From SZUA-265 sp966249405 (GTDB lineage Bacteria; Myxococcota_A; Polyangia; Polyangiales; Polyangiaceae): 38,130 nucleotides of DNA. The stretch spans positions 1 to 38,130 of the forward strand of contig CBINDO010000046.1 of the NCBI GenBank assembly GCA_966249405.1. Reading direction: 5' to 3'. The notes below the pieces were generated by a model. The model ran no database searches. It was not told the origin of the DNA and saw only the letters and a program-made list of their open reading frames with translations. The stretch's first letter is position 1. The number at the start of each line of letters is the position of its first letter. A program made the translations under genes and the position numbers. Shown in pieces: positions 17,028 through 24,944 of the stretch.

Positions 17028-17028
17028 A
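16993..17028 (-). repeat. Dispersed hairpin element family 1, end-only copy
   Basis: Read on the minus strand: CTAAGAGCGGGGTCTCGAA followed by ACTCGAGACCCGCGAC, the same hairpin end as in the full copies. The second hairpin and distal end are absent. It supplies the TAG stop of the plus-strand gene and the TAA stop of the minus-strand gene. Confidence 0.7.
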
Positions 17029-18202
17029 CGCCGGTCCGTTTGAAGAACCCAGCAACGCGCGTGGAAGCGAGCGCCCCCAAAGTTACGAACGCTCCCGCCA
17101 CACTCGCGAGTGAACCCACCACTGGAATGCACAATACGAGGAACAGGACGCCGCAACCGACACCCAGCTGCAGATACGGGTTTTCGGAACGTTGGCCCAA
17201 GAGCCGCCGACCTACCGCCAGAGGTAACGCGGAGAACGCCAGGTAAGTCGCGGCAATTCCGGCGACTACACTCAGAATCGCCAGCGGGATGCCGACGAGG
17301 GTGAAGACCAACGTCGCGATCAGTAATAGGCCGCCTGCGAAGGTGAGCAAGCCAACGCCGAGATTTCGGAGCGGACGGCGCTCGAGTTCTTCGCGGAGTA
17401 GATTTACGCGCGCGGCGGCCACGGCGAGCATTATCGCGCCGAGGAGCCACGCGATCAGCGCGCGGGTCAGGTTCGAGAACAGTTCACTGAAGAAGGCGTG
17501 CCACGGCTCGGGCTTCTCGTCTTCGCAGGTCACGCATTGCTCGTTGGGGCCATCACCTCGACGCAACGTCCCGAACAGCGCCGCCACGTCCCCGCCAACG
17601 TCCACGCCGTCCTCGATCTCAATCGAGCCGCCAAAGGCGATCACGTCTTTGGATACCCGCGCGCCGCGCGCCAATTTCGCCTTGCCACCGAAAACCACGA
17701 CGCTCCCGGTCACCGTGCCCTCGACGACGGCGGAGCCGACGACGAACAAGTCGCGCACCACTTGGTCTTTTCCGACGTAGCCCTCTTCGGTGATGAACAG
17801 ATCTTCTTCGGGCTTGCCCGAAGGGCTCTGCACTCGCTTCGCGGGACCCGAGTCGGCGGCTGGAGTTTTGGGGCGCACAGAGACCAGGCTCGCGTCCCGT
17901 TCGACGGTGTAATCGCCACCGGCAAGCAGCAACGTCAGCACCTTGTCCGCGGGCTGGTCACGCACCTCCACCGAAACGGGGGCGTCGTTCAACCCCTCCG
18001 CAATCAGACTCCACCCCAACGCGTCAGCCAGACGTTGCACCGCCTCGCCTCGCGGCGTGGCCTCCAAGGACAACGTAACCTTCTCGTCTGAGGGCCATTG
18101 TCCGTTTCTCGTCACCTCACTCTTGGCCTCGAGAGGAACGAGCAGCGCGACGCACGCAACGAGCAGCGCCACCAGCAAAGCGAACGGTGTTGAAACTTTC
18201 AC
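17024..18202 (-). CDS. Membrane protein with STN-like and bactofilin-like domains
   Basis: A 392-residue protein starting at GTG 18202, which overlaps the upstream anti-sigma stop as GTGA. It has an N-terminal signal or membrane segment (FALLVALLVACVALLVPL). Residues about 35-100 resemble a secretin/TonB short N-terminal (STN) domain (KVTLSLEATPRGEAVQRLADALGW.. PADKVLTLLLAGGDY). About 140-210 is a polymer-forming (bactofilin-like) beta-helix (GSAVVEGTVTGSVVVFGGKAKLARGARVSKDVIAFGG). A Cys-rich spot (CVTCEDE) and four hydrophobic C-terminal helices follow, including LGVGLLTFAGGLLLIATLVFTLVGIPLAI. It is the third gene of the sigma/anti-sigma operon and may be the membrane effector or sensor of that system; its function is not known. 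Confidence 0.8.
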   Translation of the reverse strand: MKVSTPFALLVALLVACVALLVPLEAKSEVTRNGQWPSDEKVTLSLEATPRGEAVQRLADALGWSLIAEGLNDAPVSVEVRDQPADKVLTLLLAGGDYTVERDASLVSVRPKTPAADSGPAKRVQSPSGKPEEDLFITEEGYVGKDQVVRDLFVVGSAVVEGTVTGSVVVFGGKAKLARGARVSKDVIAFGGSIEIEDGVDVGGDVAALFGTLRRGDGPNEQCVTCEDEKPEPWHAFFSELFSNLTRALIAWLLGAIMLAVAAARVNLLREELERRPLRNLGVGLLTFAGGLLLIATLVFTLVGIPLAILSVVAGIAATYLAFSALPLAVGRRLLGQRSENPYLQLGVGCGVLFLVLCIPVVGSLASVAGAFVTLGALASTRVAGFFKRTGV

Positions 18203-18708
18203 GACGGCGACTCCGGGCTGCGAGTAAACGAATGCCGACGGGCGAGGATCGCCCCGGCGATGGCAGTGACGACGACGACAGAAGCGCTCACAACGAGGAG
18301 CCCAACGCCGAGTTGCTGTGCCGCGAGTGGACCAACCAACCGCAAGCCGCGCGAGAACGTCAGGAGCTCGTGGGGGAGCTCGCCGAGCGCTCGACCGCGC
18401 GCATTCCACGACAAGAGCACCGCCCCCGCGGTGAAGAGGAACGCCGCCCCAAAAAAAGCCAGCGGGAACGGCGTTTTCTTGCTCGCTCGTTGCTCCACCA
18501 GAAACGACAGCTCTTCGCCGAGCGCAAACGCCATCGTCGCCATCGTCGCTAGGCGCTCCGTGCAGTGTTCACACGCATCGACGTGAGACACCACTTCGTC
18601 CGACAACAGGGTTGCTTCGCCGTCGACCAGGGCATTGAGCACCCAGTCCGACACGTGGCCGTCGGGCAACCACGCCAGCGCGTCGGGATACAAGTCACGC
18701 TGATTCAC
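18199..18708 (-). CDS. Zinc-finger anti-sigma factor (ZAS-type) membrane protein
   Basis: Starts at GTG 18708, which overlaps the sigma stop (GTGA). A longer open frame upstream is only read-through across the sigma gene. The 169-residue protein has an N-terminal ZAS motif (SHVDACEHCTERLA, the H-x3-C-x2-C zinc finger of anti-sigma factors) at about residues 40-55. Two membrane segments follow, at about 82-103 (FFGAAFLFTAGAVLLSW) and about 130-155 (LGVGLLVVSASVVVVTAIAGAIL). Known role of the family: binding and holding the cognate ECF sigma factor. It is directly downstream of the sigma gene at 18705-19265 and overlaps the next gene by GTGA. Confidence 0.85.
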   Translation of the reverse strand: MNQRDLYPDALAWLPDGHVSDWVLNALVDGEATLLSDEVVSHVDACEHCTERLATMATMAFALGEELSFLVEQRASKKTPFPLAFFGAAFLFTAGAVLLSWNARGRALGELPHELLTFSRGLRLVGPLAAQQLGVGLLVVSASVVVVTAIAGAILARRHSFTRSPESPS

Positions 18709-19265
18709 GGTTTTCGCATCCTCTCTGGTTGAGTGGTGTAGCCCAGGTTGGGGACGGCTTCGGACAAGGTTTGCCGAGCGCGCAGCACCCAAGTACCGAT
18801 CGTGGCGACGGGGACGCCCATTCGCTCGGCGACCTCGCGGTAACCGAGGCCTTCGACGTGGAGCGCCAACAGGGCCACGCGTTGTTGGGCGGGGAGGCAC
18901 TCGAGCGCCGCTTCGAGGCGTTGGACTCCTTGTCGCTGCTCCGCAAGCGACTCGGGGTCCAACGTGGGGTCGGGCAAACGCGCGACGAGATCCTCGGTGG
19001 CGGAGCAACCTGCGTGGTCGTGGACGGCGCCGGCCGTACGCGCGCGACGTCGGTATTCGGCCCGCAGGGCATCCAGAGACACGTGTCGAGCGATGCCCAG
19101 GACCCAGGGCACGAGCGCGTCGCGCGCCGGCGGCCCGTGGTGTTCCAGAACGCGGCGCAGGGTCTCGTTGGTACAATCTTGAACATCGGGGTCGTCCTTC
19201 CTTCGCCGCAGAATGCGCGCGACCAAGTTCTCCACTTGGGGGCGGCAATCGGCGAGGGTAGTCAT
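18705..19265 (-). CDS. ECF-family RNA polymerase sigma factor
   Basis: A 186-residue ECF sigma factor. Region 2 is about residues 8-75 (QVENLVARILRRRKDDPDVQDCTNETLRRVLEH.. WVLGIARHVSLDALR), and region 4 about 120-175 (ALECLPAQQRVALLALHVEGLGYREVAERMGVPVATIGTWVLRARQTL). The ATG at 19265 is chosen because region 2 begins immediately; an in-frame upstream extension to 19427 has no sigma features and overlaps the divergent promoter region. It shares an operon with its likely anti-sigma partner and the bactofilin-like membrane protein. Targets are unknown; self-activation is usual for the class. Confidence 0.9.
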   Translation of the reverse strand: MTTLADCRPQVENLVARILRRRKDDPDVQDCTNETLRRVLEHHGPPARDALVPWVLGIARHVSLDALRAEYRRRARTAGAVHDHAGCSATEDLVARLPDPTLDPESLAEQRQGVQRLEAALECLPAQQRVALLALHVEGLGYREVAERMGVPVATIGTWVLRARQTLSEAVPNLGYTTQPERMRKP

Positions 19266-19442
19266 GAGGCGTGGGGTCGAAGCGGCGAGCGGGGCTCGTC
19301 CGGACGGTAAGGTCGACGCAAGTAAGCGCGTCAGCAACCCCTTCGCGTCAGGGCCCTCGATTATTTCGACGGCGGCACGAAATAAAGCCGGAGCCTGGCG
19401 CGAAGGGACAGGCGGGTGCCCTTGCACCTCGAGAAGGCCGTC

Positions 19443-20174
19443 ATGAATATCCTCAATCCATCACTCGTTTTGGTTTCGATCCTTGCGGGCTCGACCGCGT
19501 TCGCCCAACAAGGTCACCCGATCCCCGCGTCAACCACCAGCACTCCGCCCGTGACACCAAGCTCGACGCAACCGGTTCCTCCACCAGTTCCAGTACGTCC
19601 GCTGCTGCAACGTTTCGCGCACCAGGAGGCCCTGCATCGTTATGGAGAAGGGGCGCTCGGACTGGCGGGCTCGGGCGTGCTGATTGGTGCTGGGTTTGCG
19701 CCTGGGCCCGACGACAGGGCCTGGTCTTACGCGCTCTGGATTTCCGGGGGCGCCGTTGCGCTGGGCAGCATCGGCAATCTGCTCGTGCCATCGAAACTCG
19801 AGGAGCTCGCGCGCGATTCGAGCGAGCTCTCCGACGAGGAACTGCGGATGCGTTGGCGTGAACTCGCGACCGCAAGGCGGCTCGAGCGCCGTGCCGGCGC
19901 AGTCGTGGGTGGGTTGCTGGGAGCAACGAGCATCGTCCTCGGCGGGCTGGTCCTCGAACGCGAGTTGGGCGACCTCGATGATCACCCGCGACGCATGGTC
20001 GGTTGGGGGTTGGTGGCCAGCGGCGCGCTAGGCATCGTCGAGAACGGAGTGCAGTGGTTCGTCCCCAGTCCGCTCGAGATGGGGGCGGAGCTCGCCACTT
20101 CGCGTCCAGCGCTGGATTTTGCGCTGGCACCAACGCGCTCCGGGTTCACGGTAGCCGTCGCGGGGGAGTTCTGA
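19443..20174 (+). CDS. Secreted/membrane protein with signal peptide, function unknown
   Basis: Starts at ATG 19443 with GAAGG about six bases upstream; an upstream in-frame ATG at 19416 would put residues before a good signal peptide. The N-terminus (MNILNPSLVLVSILAGSTAFAQQG) is a type I signal peptide. After a Pro/Ser/Thr linker there are hydrophobic segments: about 78-100 (GLAGSGVLIGAGF), 105-125 and near 168-185 (AVVGGLLGATSIVLGGLVLE). The gene is divergent from the sigma operon and one base before the methyltransferase, so the two are probably co-transcribed. No family was recognised. Confidence 0.72.
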   Translation: MNILNPSLVLVSILAGSTAFAQQGHPIPASTTSTPPVTPSSTQPVPPPVPVRPLLQRFAHQEALHRYGEGALGLAGSGVLIGAGFAPGPDDRAWSYALWISGGAVALGSIGNLLVPSKLEELARDSSELSDEELRMRWRELATARRLERRAGAVVGGLLGATSIVLGGLVLERELGDLDDHPRRMVGWGLVASGALGIVENGVQWFVPSPLEMGAELATSRPALDFALAPTRSGFTVAVAGEF

Positions 20175-20175
20175 C

Positions 20176-20862
20176 GTGCACGCGAGAAGTTCGTCGGTCG
20201 GCGCGTTACAACGCGCGAAAAGTGCCCGGGGTGCGGGCGAGTTTTGGGACAAGATAGCCGACGGCTACTCACGCCAACCGGTTGCGGATCCTGCAGCCTT
20301 CGAGAAGAAGATCGCGGTAACCAAAGCGCTGATGCGCCCGGACCACGTCGTCCTCGACGTGGGTTGCGGCACGGGATCGTTGGCCCTGATCTTGGCGCCG
20401 TTCGCCAAACACGTTTCGGGCCTCGACGTATCTCGAGAGATGATCCGAATCGCGCGCGGCAAAGCGATGGCGGTTCCGAACGTGACGTTCCAAATCGGCG
20501 ATTTGGATTCGGCTCTCCCTTTCGAGCCCGAGAGTCTGGACGGCATCTGCGCCTACAGTTTGCTGCACCTGCTCGAAGACCCAGCGCACGGCTTGGCGCG
20601 CATTCATCGCTGGCTCAAGCCCGGTGGTTTCTTCGTCGCCTCGACCGTATGCCTCGCTGAGTCGTGGGTGCCCTATGGACCGCTCCTGCGTGTCTTGCGC
20701 TGGGTTGGGAAAGCGCCGTTCGTCAATCTCTTGTCGAAGTCCGACGTCGTTGGTCACCTCGAGCGGGCTGGCTTCACCAACATCACGTCACCCGACGTCG
20801 GCGCGAAACGCGAAGTCTTCTTCACGGTGGCGATCAAGCCGGCCTCGGCTACCACGGGTTGA
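20176..20862 (+). CDS. Class I SAM-dependent methyltransferase
   Basis: A 228-residue enzyme with the canonical Rossmann methyltransferase motifs. Motif I is VLDVGCGTGSLAL at about residues 58-69. An acidic motif II loop is near GLDVSREMI. NVTFQIGDLDSALPF is the motif III region, and ICAYSLLHLLEDP / RWLKPGGFFVAST follow. This UbiE/COQ5-like layout suggests a small-molecule or lipid substrate, but the substrate cannot be told. It starts at GTG 20176, one base after the stop of the upstream gene, so translation is probably linked. It converges on draG. Confidence 0.88.
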   Translation: MHARSSSVGALQRAKSARGAGEFWDKIADGYSRQPVADPAAFEKKIAVTKALMRPDHVVLDVGCGTGSLALILAPFAKHVSGLDVSREMIRIARGKAMAVPNVTFQIGDLDSALPFEPESLDGICAYSLLHLLEDPAHGLARIHRWLKPGGFFVASTVCLAESWVPYGPLLRVLRWVGKAPFVNLLSKSDVVGHLERAGFTNITSPDVGAKREVFFTVAIKPASATTG

Positions 20863-20911
20863 AGCCCGCAACGATTCCGGCGCGCGCAGTCGAATCAACG
20901 CCAAGAGAAAT

Positions 20912-21817
20912 TCACCTGCGACCGAACGCGCTGAACGCGGGGGACAAGGCCAAGAGCGCGCGCGATTGGCGCTCGATTTCCTGGCGCACGGGCGCTTCGA
21001 GGCGGCGCAACCAACGGCTCGGGAGTGACTTGGCCCCCGAGCGCGCGCCCGCGAGCATGCCGGCAATGGCGCCGGTGGTGTCCGCGTCCCCGCCGCGATT
21101 GACCGTCCGCACTACGCACGCCTCGTAGTCGAGCTCATCGAAGAAACAGTGGAGCACCGTACACACCGTCTCGACCACGTATCCGCCAGCGGGTCCCGAA
21201 TAACCGTCGTGAGCGAACACCGGATGCGCGGCGACCAAACCGCGCGCCGCAGCTTCTATCTCCGAGGCCGGCAAACCAAGGATCAACCCGCTCACCATCT
21301 CACCGAGCGCCAAGATCGCCGCATCGGAATAATGGTGGAAGTGGGTTAGGTGCGCCTGCGCCAAAGAGTGACGCTCGCGCGCGCCGGAGTCGCCCAGCGT
21401 CGCCAAAATGACCGGCAAATTTCGCATCAAGGCGCCGTTGCCGGCCTGCGACTCGCTCGGCTCCACGCACAGCTCACCCTTCAACAGGAAGTTCCGGATC
21501 CCGCGCCGGCACGTGTGACCACAATCGCGCGGCCCGCTGCGGAGCCACGCGGCGAACGCGTTGGCGACCGCCTCGAGGTTGAAGCCTGCCCGCTTGCAGA
21601 TGGCGTTCCCCAAGGCGAGAGACATCTCCGTATCGTCCGTCACGGCGCCGCGTGGCAAGTGCAACCACCCGCCCCCGACTATCTCGCGATGCACGCCGTA
21701 TTGCGCGTGTATCTCTTGCTCGGTCATGAACTCGACGGTTGCGCCCAATGCGTCCCCCAAAGCGAAGCCCAGGTACGCGCCGAGCGCGCGATCGTAGATG
21801 TCATCGAGAGAAGTCAT
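20912..21817 (-). CDS. draG: ADP-ribosyl-[dinitrogen reductase] hydrolase
   Basis: ADP-ribosylglycohydrolase of the DraG type, which removes ADP-ribose from Arg of nitrogenase Fe protein (NifH) and reactivates it. The conserved metal-binding segments are visible: TDDTEMSLALGNA (T60-D62), and near the C-terminus RGGDADTTGAIAGMLAGA, both hallmarks of dinuclear Mn/Mg sites. It also has GDALGATVEF and GYVVETVCTVLHCF. The 301-residue length fits. The ATG at 21817 is preferred over an upstream in-frame extension, which lies in draT and reads as shadow sequence. Its start overlaps the draT stop by 17 bases, so it is coupled to draT. Confidence 0.9.
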   Translation of the reverse strand: MTSLDDIYDRALGAYLGFALGDALGATVEFMTEQEIHAQYGVHREIVGGGWLHLPRGAVTDDTEMSLALGNAICKRAGFNLEAVANAFAAWLRSGPRDCGHTCRRGIRNFLLKGELCVEPSESQAGNGALMRNLPVILATLGDSGARERHSLAQAHLTHFHHYSDAAILALGEMVSGLILGLPASEIEAAARGLVAAHPVFAHDGYSGPAGGYVVETVCTVLHCFFDELDYEACVVRTVNRGGDADTTGAIAGMLAGARSGAKSLPSRWLRRLEAPVRQEIERQSRALLALSPAFSAFGRR

Positions 21818-22664
21818 GACTGATCGTGGCCTCGTAGTCCCCTCCCAATGCCAGCACCTCACCTTCACCATTGAGGACTCGGCTATTGAGCAGCCCCGGA
21901 TAGAACAAGAACTTGGCGCACGGAACGCGCACGGCCAAGATGCAGCTCCCAAACTCCTCGGCTCGTTCACGCGAGATGCTGAACGAGACCAAGTTGTTGA
22001 ACCGCACGACACCATCACGCCGCTTGCCTGGCCCTACCGAGAACCGGGCCTCCGAGGGACTCGAGCCGCGAAATAGCTGCACGTGGCTCCCAGCAAAAGG
22101 GTCGAATCGCTCCAGACTCCACTGGCAATACTCGAACAACACATCGAGCTGGAGATTGATGCAGTTGTTGTGAAATCTGCTGCCGAGCTTCTCTTCGATG
22201 TACTGCACCCATGCGGGCGACGGAAACGCCTCGAGGGGTTCACGGTGGAAGGTGGGCGTGAGACCGAATCGACTTTCGACCCAGCCTTTGAGAACGGCCC
22301 CTTGAGGGCTATTCGAGTCGAAACCCCAGCCTTGCAGCGCCTTGAGATAACTCGAGGTGTACGACCGGCGCTCCGAATGGCATACGTCTTCCGTCGGCTT
22401 GTGGAGCCCAAACGCCACTCGCATGTAGTAGTCGAACACGGCGGCTGCCTCTTCGAGGGTCGGGGTTTTGTCGAGCAAGGTGAACAAACCTGCGTGCGTC
22501 GCGCGCGTGGCTGCAATCGACAACGTCACCGGACGTTCGTTGAACGCCGTCGACGCGATTGTGCTCGCTGGCAAGCCGACGAGGTTCGTCGTGTACCAGC
22601 GGCGAGGGTCATCGTCCAATGCGGGGGTCAGGTATTCGTCGTAGAGCAAGGTTATCCGTCTCAC
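21801..22664 (-). CDS. draT: NAD+-dinitrogen-reductase ADP-D-ribosyltransferase
   Basis: DraT family, which ADP-ribosylates an Arg of NifH to inactivate nitrogenase. Key family blocks are present: WYTTNLVGLPAS, FNERPVTLSI, QGWGFDSNSPQGAVLKGWVESRFGL and EKLGSRFHNNCINLQLDVLFEYCQW. LFRG, NNLVSFS and GEGEV fit the R-S-ExE ADP-ribosyltransferase triad. The GTG at 22664 has GAGG four bases upstream and gives 287 residues, close to the typical length. A TTG at 22787 is an alternative and would add 41 residues. It forms an operon with draG. No nif genes are in the window, so the natural target may be elsewhere or different. Confidence 0.88.
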   Translation of the reverse strand: MRRITLLYDEYLTPALDDDPRRWYTTNLVGLPASTIASTAFNERPVTLSIAATRATHAGLFTLLDKTPTLEEAAAVFDYYMRVAFGLHKPTEDVCHSERRSYTSSYLKALQGWGFDSNSPQGAVLKGWVESRFGLTPTFHREPLEAFPSPAWVQYIEEKLGSRFHNNCINLQLDVLFEYCQWSLERFDPFAGSHVQLFRGSSPSEARFSVGPGKRRDGVVRFNNLVSFSISRERAEEFGSCILAVRVPCAKFLFYPGLLNSRVLNGEGEVLALGGDYEATISHDFSR

Positions 22665-23009
22665 CGCGCCTCGACGAGCGAGTGCGGGGCTGACGCGATG
22701 GGTAGTGAAGGGCACGTGCGCGGCAGCTGCTCGGCTCGCCACCGGAGACGACGACGCTACTCGAGCACCGGGTTGCCGACGTTGCAAGAGCCGTGCTCAC
22801 GTGCCGAGCGAACAGCAGCGCGCCGAGAACGCCGCTCGCATCCCTCACGGCACGACCTTCGGCATCTGCAGTCTGGAGCTCGACCCGCTCTGACGACCAA
22901 CGACACTCGTCGCAAATCCGACACTCCGTACGAGCGTGTCGTGTATGCGACGTCGGCCGGTCGTTGCACTACTTCCGGCAAGGCGCCCAGCGCCACTTTG
23001 CCGCTCGAG
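22665..23009. other. Intergenic region between draT and the coiled-coil lipoprotein
   Basis: 345 bases between two minus-strand genes. It should hold the draT promoter, but no clear -35/-10 was placed. Nothing else was recognised. Confidence 0.45.
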
Positions 23010-23540
23010 TCACAACGCCAGCGGGTTACCGACGTCGAGGTTACGCTCGGGTTCGAGCAAGATCCGCAGCGCTTCCCGCTTCTCGAACGACAAGCCGCCG
23101 CGCCACGGTGGCGCGCCCGACTGAGCGCGCTCGACCAATTGCTCGAGATACGTGGTGAGCGCCGGGTTTGCGCTGCTGGTCGCGGAGACGCGGGCGGCCT
23201 CCGCCGGAGGCGCCACACTCGGCGGCTGACTTTGCTCGAGGCGCATTGCCATCTGTTCCTGTGCGGCGATCAACCGATCGAGCTTTGCCATCGTTTGCTC
23301 TCGCGCAGCTCGGTCCGAAGCTTCCTGTTCATTTTTCGTTGCTAGCTGATGTTCGAGGCGAGTGAGACGCGTCTCGAGCAGCACCACCTCGCGTTCCGCG
23401 CTCTCGGCGCGTGCACGCTCGAGCGCCAGTTGGTCCGTCCGCACTTGCCCGCCGTGCAGCATGCAACCCGGCGCGACAAGCAGAGCCAAACCGCCCACCC
23501 CTAACCACAGTGCCCTCAACCCGCTCGTCCCCTTGGTCAT
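23010..23540 (-). CDS. Lipoprotein with coiled-coil region, function unknown
   Basis: A 176-residue protein with a lipobox at LALLVAPGC and then a long, charged helix-forming stretch at about residues 35-100 (ALERARAESAEREVVLLETRLTRLEHQLATKNEQE..), which is a probable coiled coil. The C-terminal part (about 110-176) is Pro/Ala-rich and ends in WRGGLSFEKREALRILLEPERNLDVGNPLAL. This shape recalls structural envelope lipoproteins. No family was recognised. Confidence 0.75.
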   Translation of the reverse strand: MTKGTSGLRALWLGVGGLALLVAPGCMLHGGQVRTDQLALERARAESAEREVVLLETRLTRLEHQLATKNEQEASDRAAREQTMAKLDRLIAAQEQMAMRLEQSQPPSVAPPAEAARVSATSSANPALTTYLEQLVERAQSGAPPWRGGLSFEKREALRILLEPERNLDVGNPLAL

Positions 23541-23543
23541 GGT

Positions 23544-23890
23544 TCAAGTGTACCCTTCATCGGCCCGCTGAGCCACCGGTGCTCGTTCGAGGCGCTCGAC
23601 GCGCTGCGACGAGGCACAGAGTCGAATCGAAACAGCTGCCACTAAAAGCGCCGAATCCAAGCCAGCGCTGAAGAGGTCGATGCTGGACTGTTGCCCCAAA
23701 TAACGTCTCTGCTCGTCAGCATCGCGGTGCGCTCCGGTGAGTAGTTGGCCGTGAACCACCCCGTCACCCCGCCAGCAATCCAAAGGCCGCGCGGATGCCC
23801 ACTTCGTAAAACCTCTTCCGGTCGTCCGCCTCAGCGCTCCATCCAAAACCAACCACCGCTTGCGAATCGGCCCTAAATGAAAGACTCACG
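23544..23890 (-). pseudogene. Possible degraded membrane or outer-membrane protein remnant
   Basis: On the minus strand two open segments in different frames look weakly gene-like and adjoin near 23780. The first, from about 23890 down, reads GVSLSFRADSQAVVGFGWSA and then YEVGIRAAFGLLAG before a stop. The second reads GDGVVHGQLLTGAHRDADEQ and FSAGLDSALLVAAVSIRLC. A frameshift between them would account for both. There is no clear start or ribosome-binding site, so this could equally be non-coding DNA. Confidence 0.3.
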
Positions 23891-23911
23891 CCGGTAAGAA
23901 CCGTTACGCGG

Positions 23912-24574
23912 TCACGGCTTGGGGATCCGTAACGTCGCCGTCACCATCCCGGTGCCGCTCAGCGCGTAAACGAGCGACAGCGGATGCCACTGTGACGGCC
24001 CTAGGGTTACGGCGCCGCCCCACATCTCGTCGCCAATCGCGCCGTTGGCAAAGGCGACCATCCACATCAACACGAGTACGACGCTCGTCGGGATCGGAGT
24101 GCCCTCGAAATGGCTCACCTTGCCCTTGTCCGTCATCAACGCGGCTGCCGTTACGTTGAAACGCGCCAGGCGCGCTATCCCACAACACACGAAATACGTG
24201 AGGAACACGGCATCCCAACCGCCCGACAATCCCAAGGTATAACCGATCACGGCCGGCGCGACTCCGAACGAAACGATGTCGGCGAGCGAGTCGAGGTCTT
24301 GCCCATAAGCCGAAGCGCGTTTGGTCCAGCGCGCCACGTACCCGTCGAGAAGGTCACACACGAGCGCGGCAAACGGCAACACCAGCGCCGCCCACATTTC
24401 GTTTCGCGCCCCCGTCTTCAGGTACGCCAAGCTCGCGTAAATGGCCGCCATCCCGCTGGCGGCGTTACCCATCGTGATCAAGTCTGCCGACGAAAACGCC
24501 CGCAACAACGAGAAATGCCGCGGTTTCGGGACGGAGGGGACGTGGTCAGGGTTTGCGAGATCGTCCGTCGACAT
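23912..24574 (-). CDS. pssA: CDP-alcohol phosphatidyltransferase (phosphatidylserine synthase type)
   Basis: A 220-residue integral membrane enzyme that joins CDP-diacylglycerol with an alcohol. The CDP-alcohol phosphotransferase signature D-x2-DG-x2-AR-x8-G-x3-D-x3-D is intact in CDLLDGYVARWTKRASAYGQ and then DLDSLADIVSFG (about residues 75-107), giving all eight catalytic residues. About five hydrophobic helices surround it. GNAASGMAAIYASLAYLK before the motif and RLARFNVTAA after it are typical of the PssA class, so serine is the likely acceptor. The exact substrate is an inference. Divergent or tandem partners (psd) are not nearby. Confidence 0.85.
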   Translation of the reverse strand: MSTDDLANPDHVPSVPKPRHFSLLRAFSSADLITMGNAASGMAAIYASLAYLKTGARNEMWAALVLPFAALVCDLLDGYVARWTKRASAYGQDLDSLADIVSFGVAPAVIGYTLGLSGGWDAVFLTYFVCCGIARLARFNVTAAALMTDKGKVSHFEGTPIPTSVVLVLMWMVAFANGAIGDEMWGGAVTLGPSQWHPLSLVYALSGTGMVTATLRIPKP

Positions 24575-24683
24575 GTGGCCTCCAGTGTGCAGCCCACGTC
24601 ACAGGGTTGCAAGCAACGTTCCAGCGACGAGTCGCCCCACGTGTCTGCGAGCGCTCACGCGATTCTCGAGAGACGACCGGCAT

Positions 24684-24745
24684 GCGGACCGCGCTCACGG
24701 CGCGAGGTGCCTGCGCGGGTTCGCTGACCACCCGTAATGCAGCCC
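24684..24745 (+). repeat. Dispersed repeat family 2, copy 2
   Basis: Carries CGGACCGCGC near its start, the core CGCGAGGTGCCTGCGCGGGTTCG and GCAGCCC 15 bases after the core, in the same order as the copies at 5485 and 29285. Confidence 0.8.
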
Positions 24746-24779
24746 ACGAGGGCGGCGTCCGACGGACGCCGCCCTCGTG
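24745..24779. terminator. Perfect 16-bp stem hairpin
   Basis: CACGAGGGCGGCGTCC (24745-24760), loop GAC, then the exact reverse complement (24764-24779). It sits between pssA and the small lipoprotein genes. There is no T-tract, so it could be a terminator by structure or an RNA-processing or cruciform site. It is flanked by CAGCC direct repeats. Confidence 0.55.
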
Positions 24780-24796
24780 CAGCCATCGTGGTCTTA

Positions 24797-24944
24797 CTTA
24801 GAGCAGATCTCAAAACCGGTTGCGATGGGAAAAACGCCCGCCCACCGGGATGAGGCGGTCGTTTTTCCCCGGCTTTTGCCACCCCTTTTCGATCGCTCAC
24901 CTGTTACATTGATCGCGGGTCTCAGTTTTGAGACCCGCTCTTAG
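24797..24944 (-). repeat. Dispersed hairpin element family 1, full copy B (MITE-like)
   Basis: About 148 bases with terminal inverted repeats. One end reads CTTAGAGCAGATCTCAAAA on the plus strand. The other end, on the minus strand, reads CTAAGAGCGGGTCTCAAAA; the two agree at 16 of 19 positions. Inside are a 17-base-stem hairpin around GGGAAAAACG.. CGTTTTTCCC and a terminal hairpin GCGGGTCTC/GAGACCCGC. It supplies the stop codon and the last residues (KSGSQN) of the small lipoprotein gene. Confidence 0.8.

Larger units (their letters stand above)
24575..24921. other. Repeat-rich intergenic region
   Basis: Between pssA and the small lipoprotein gene. It contains family 2 repeat copy 2, a perfect 16-bp hairpin (24745-24779) and most of family 1 copy B (24797-24944). 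No gene was seen. Confidence 0.75.
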
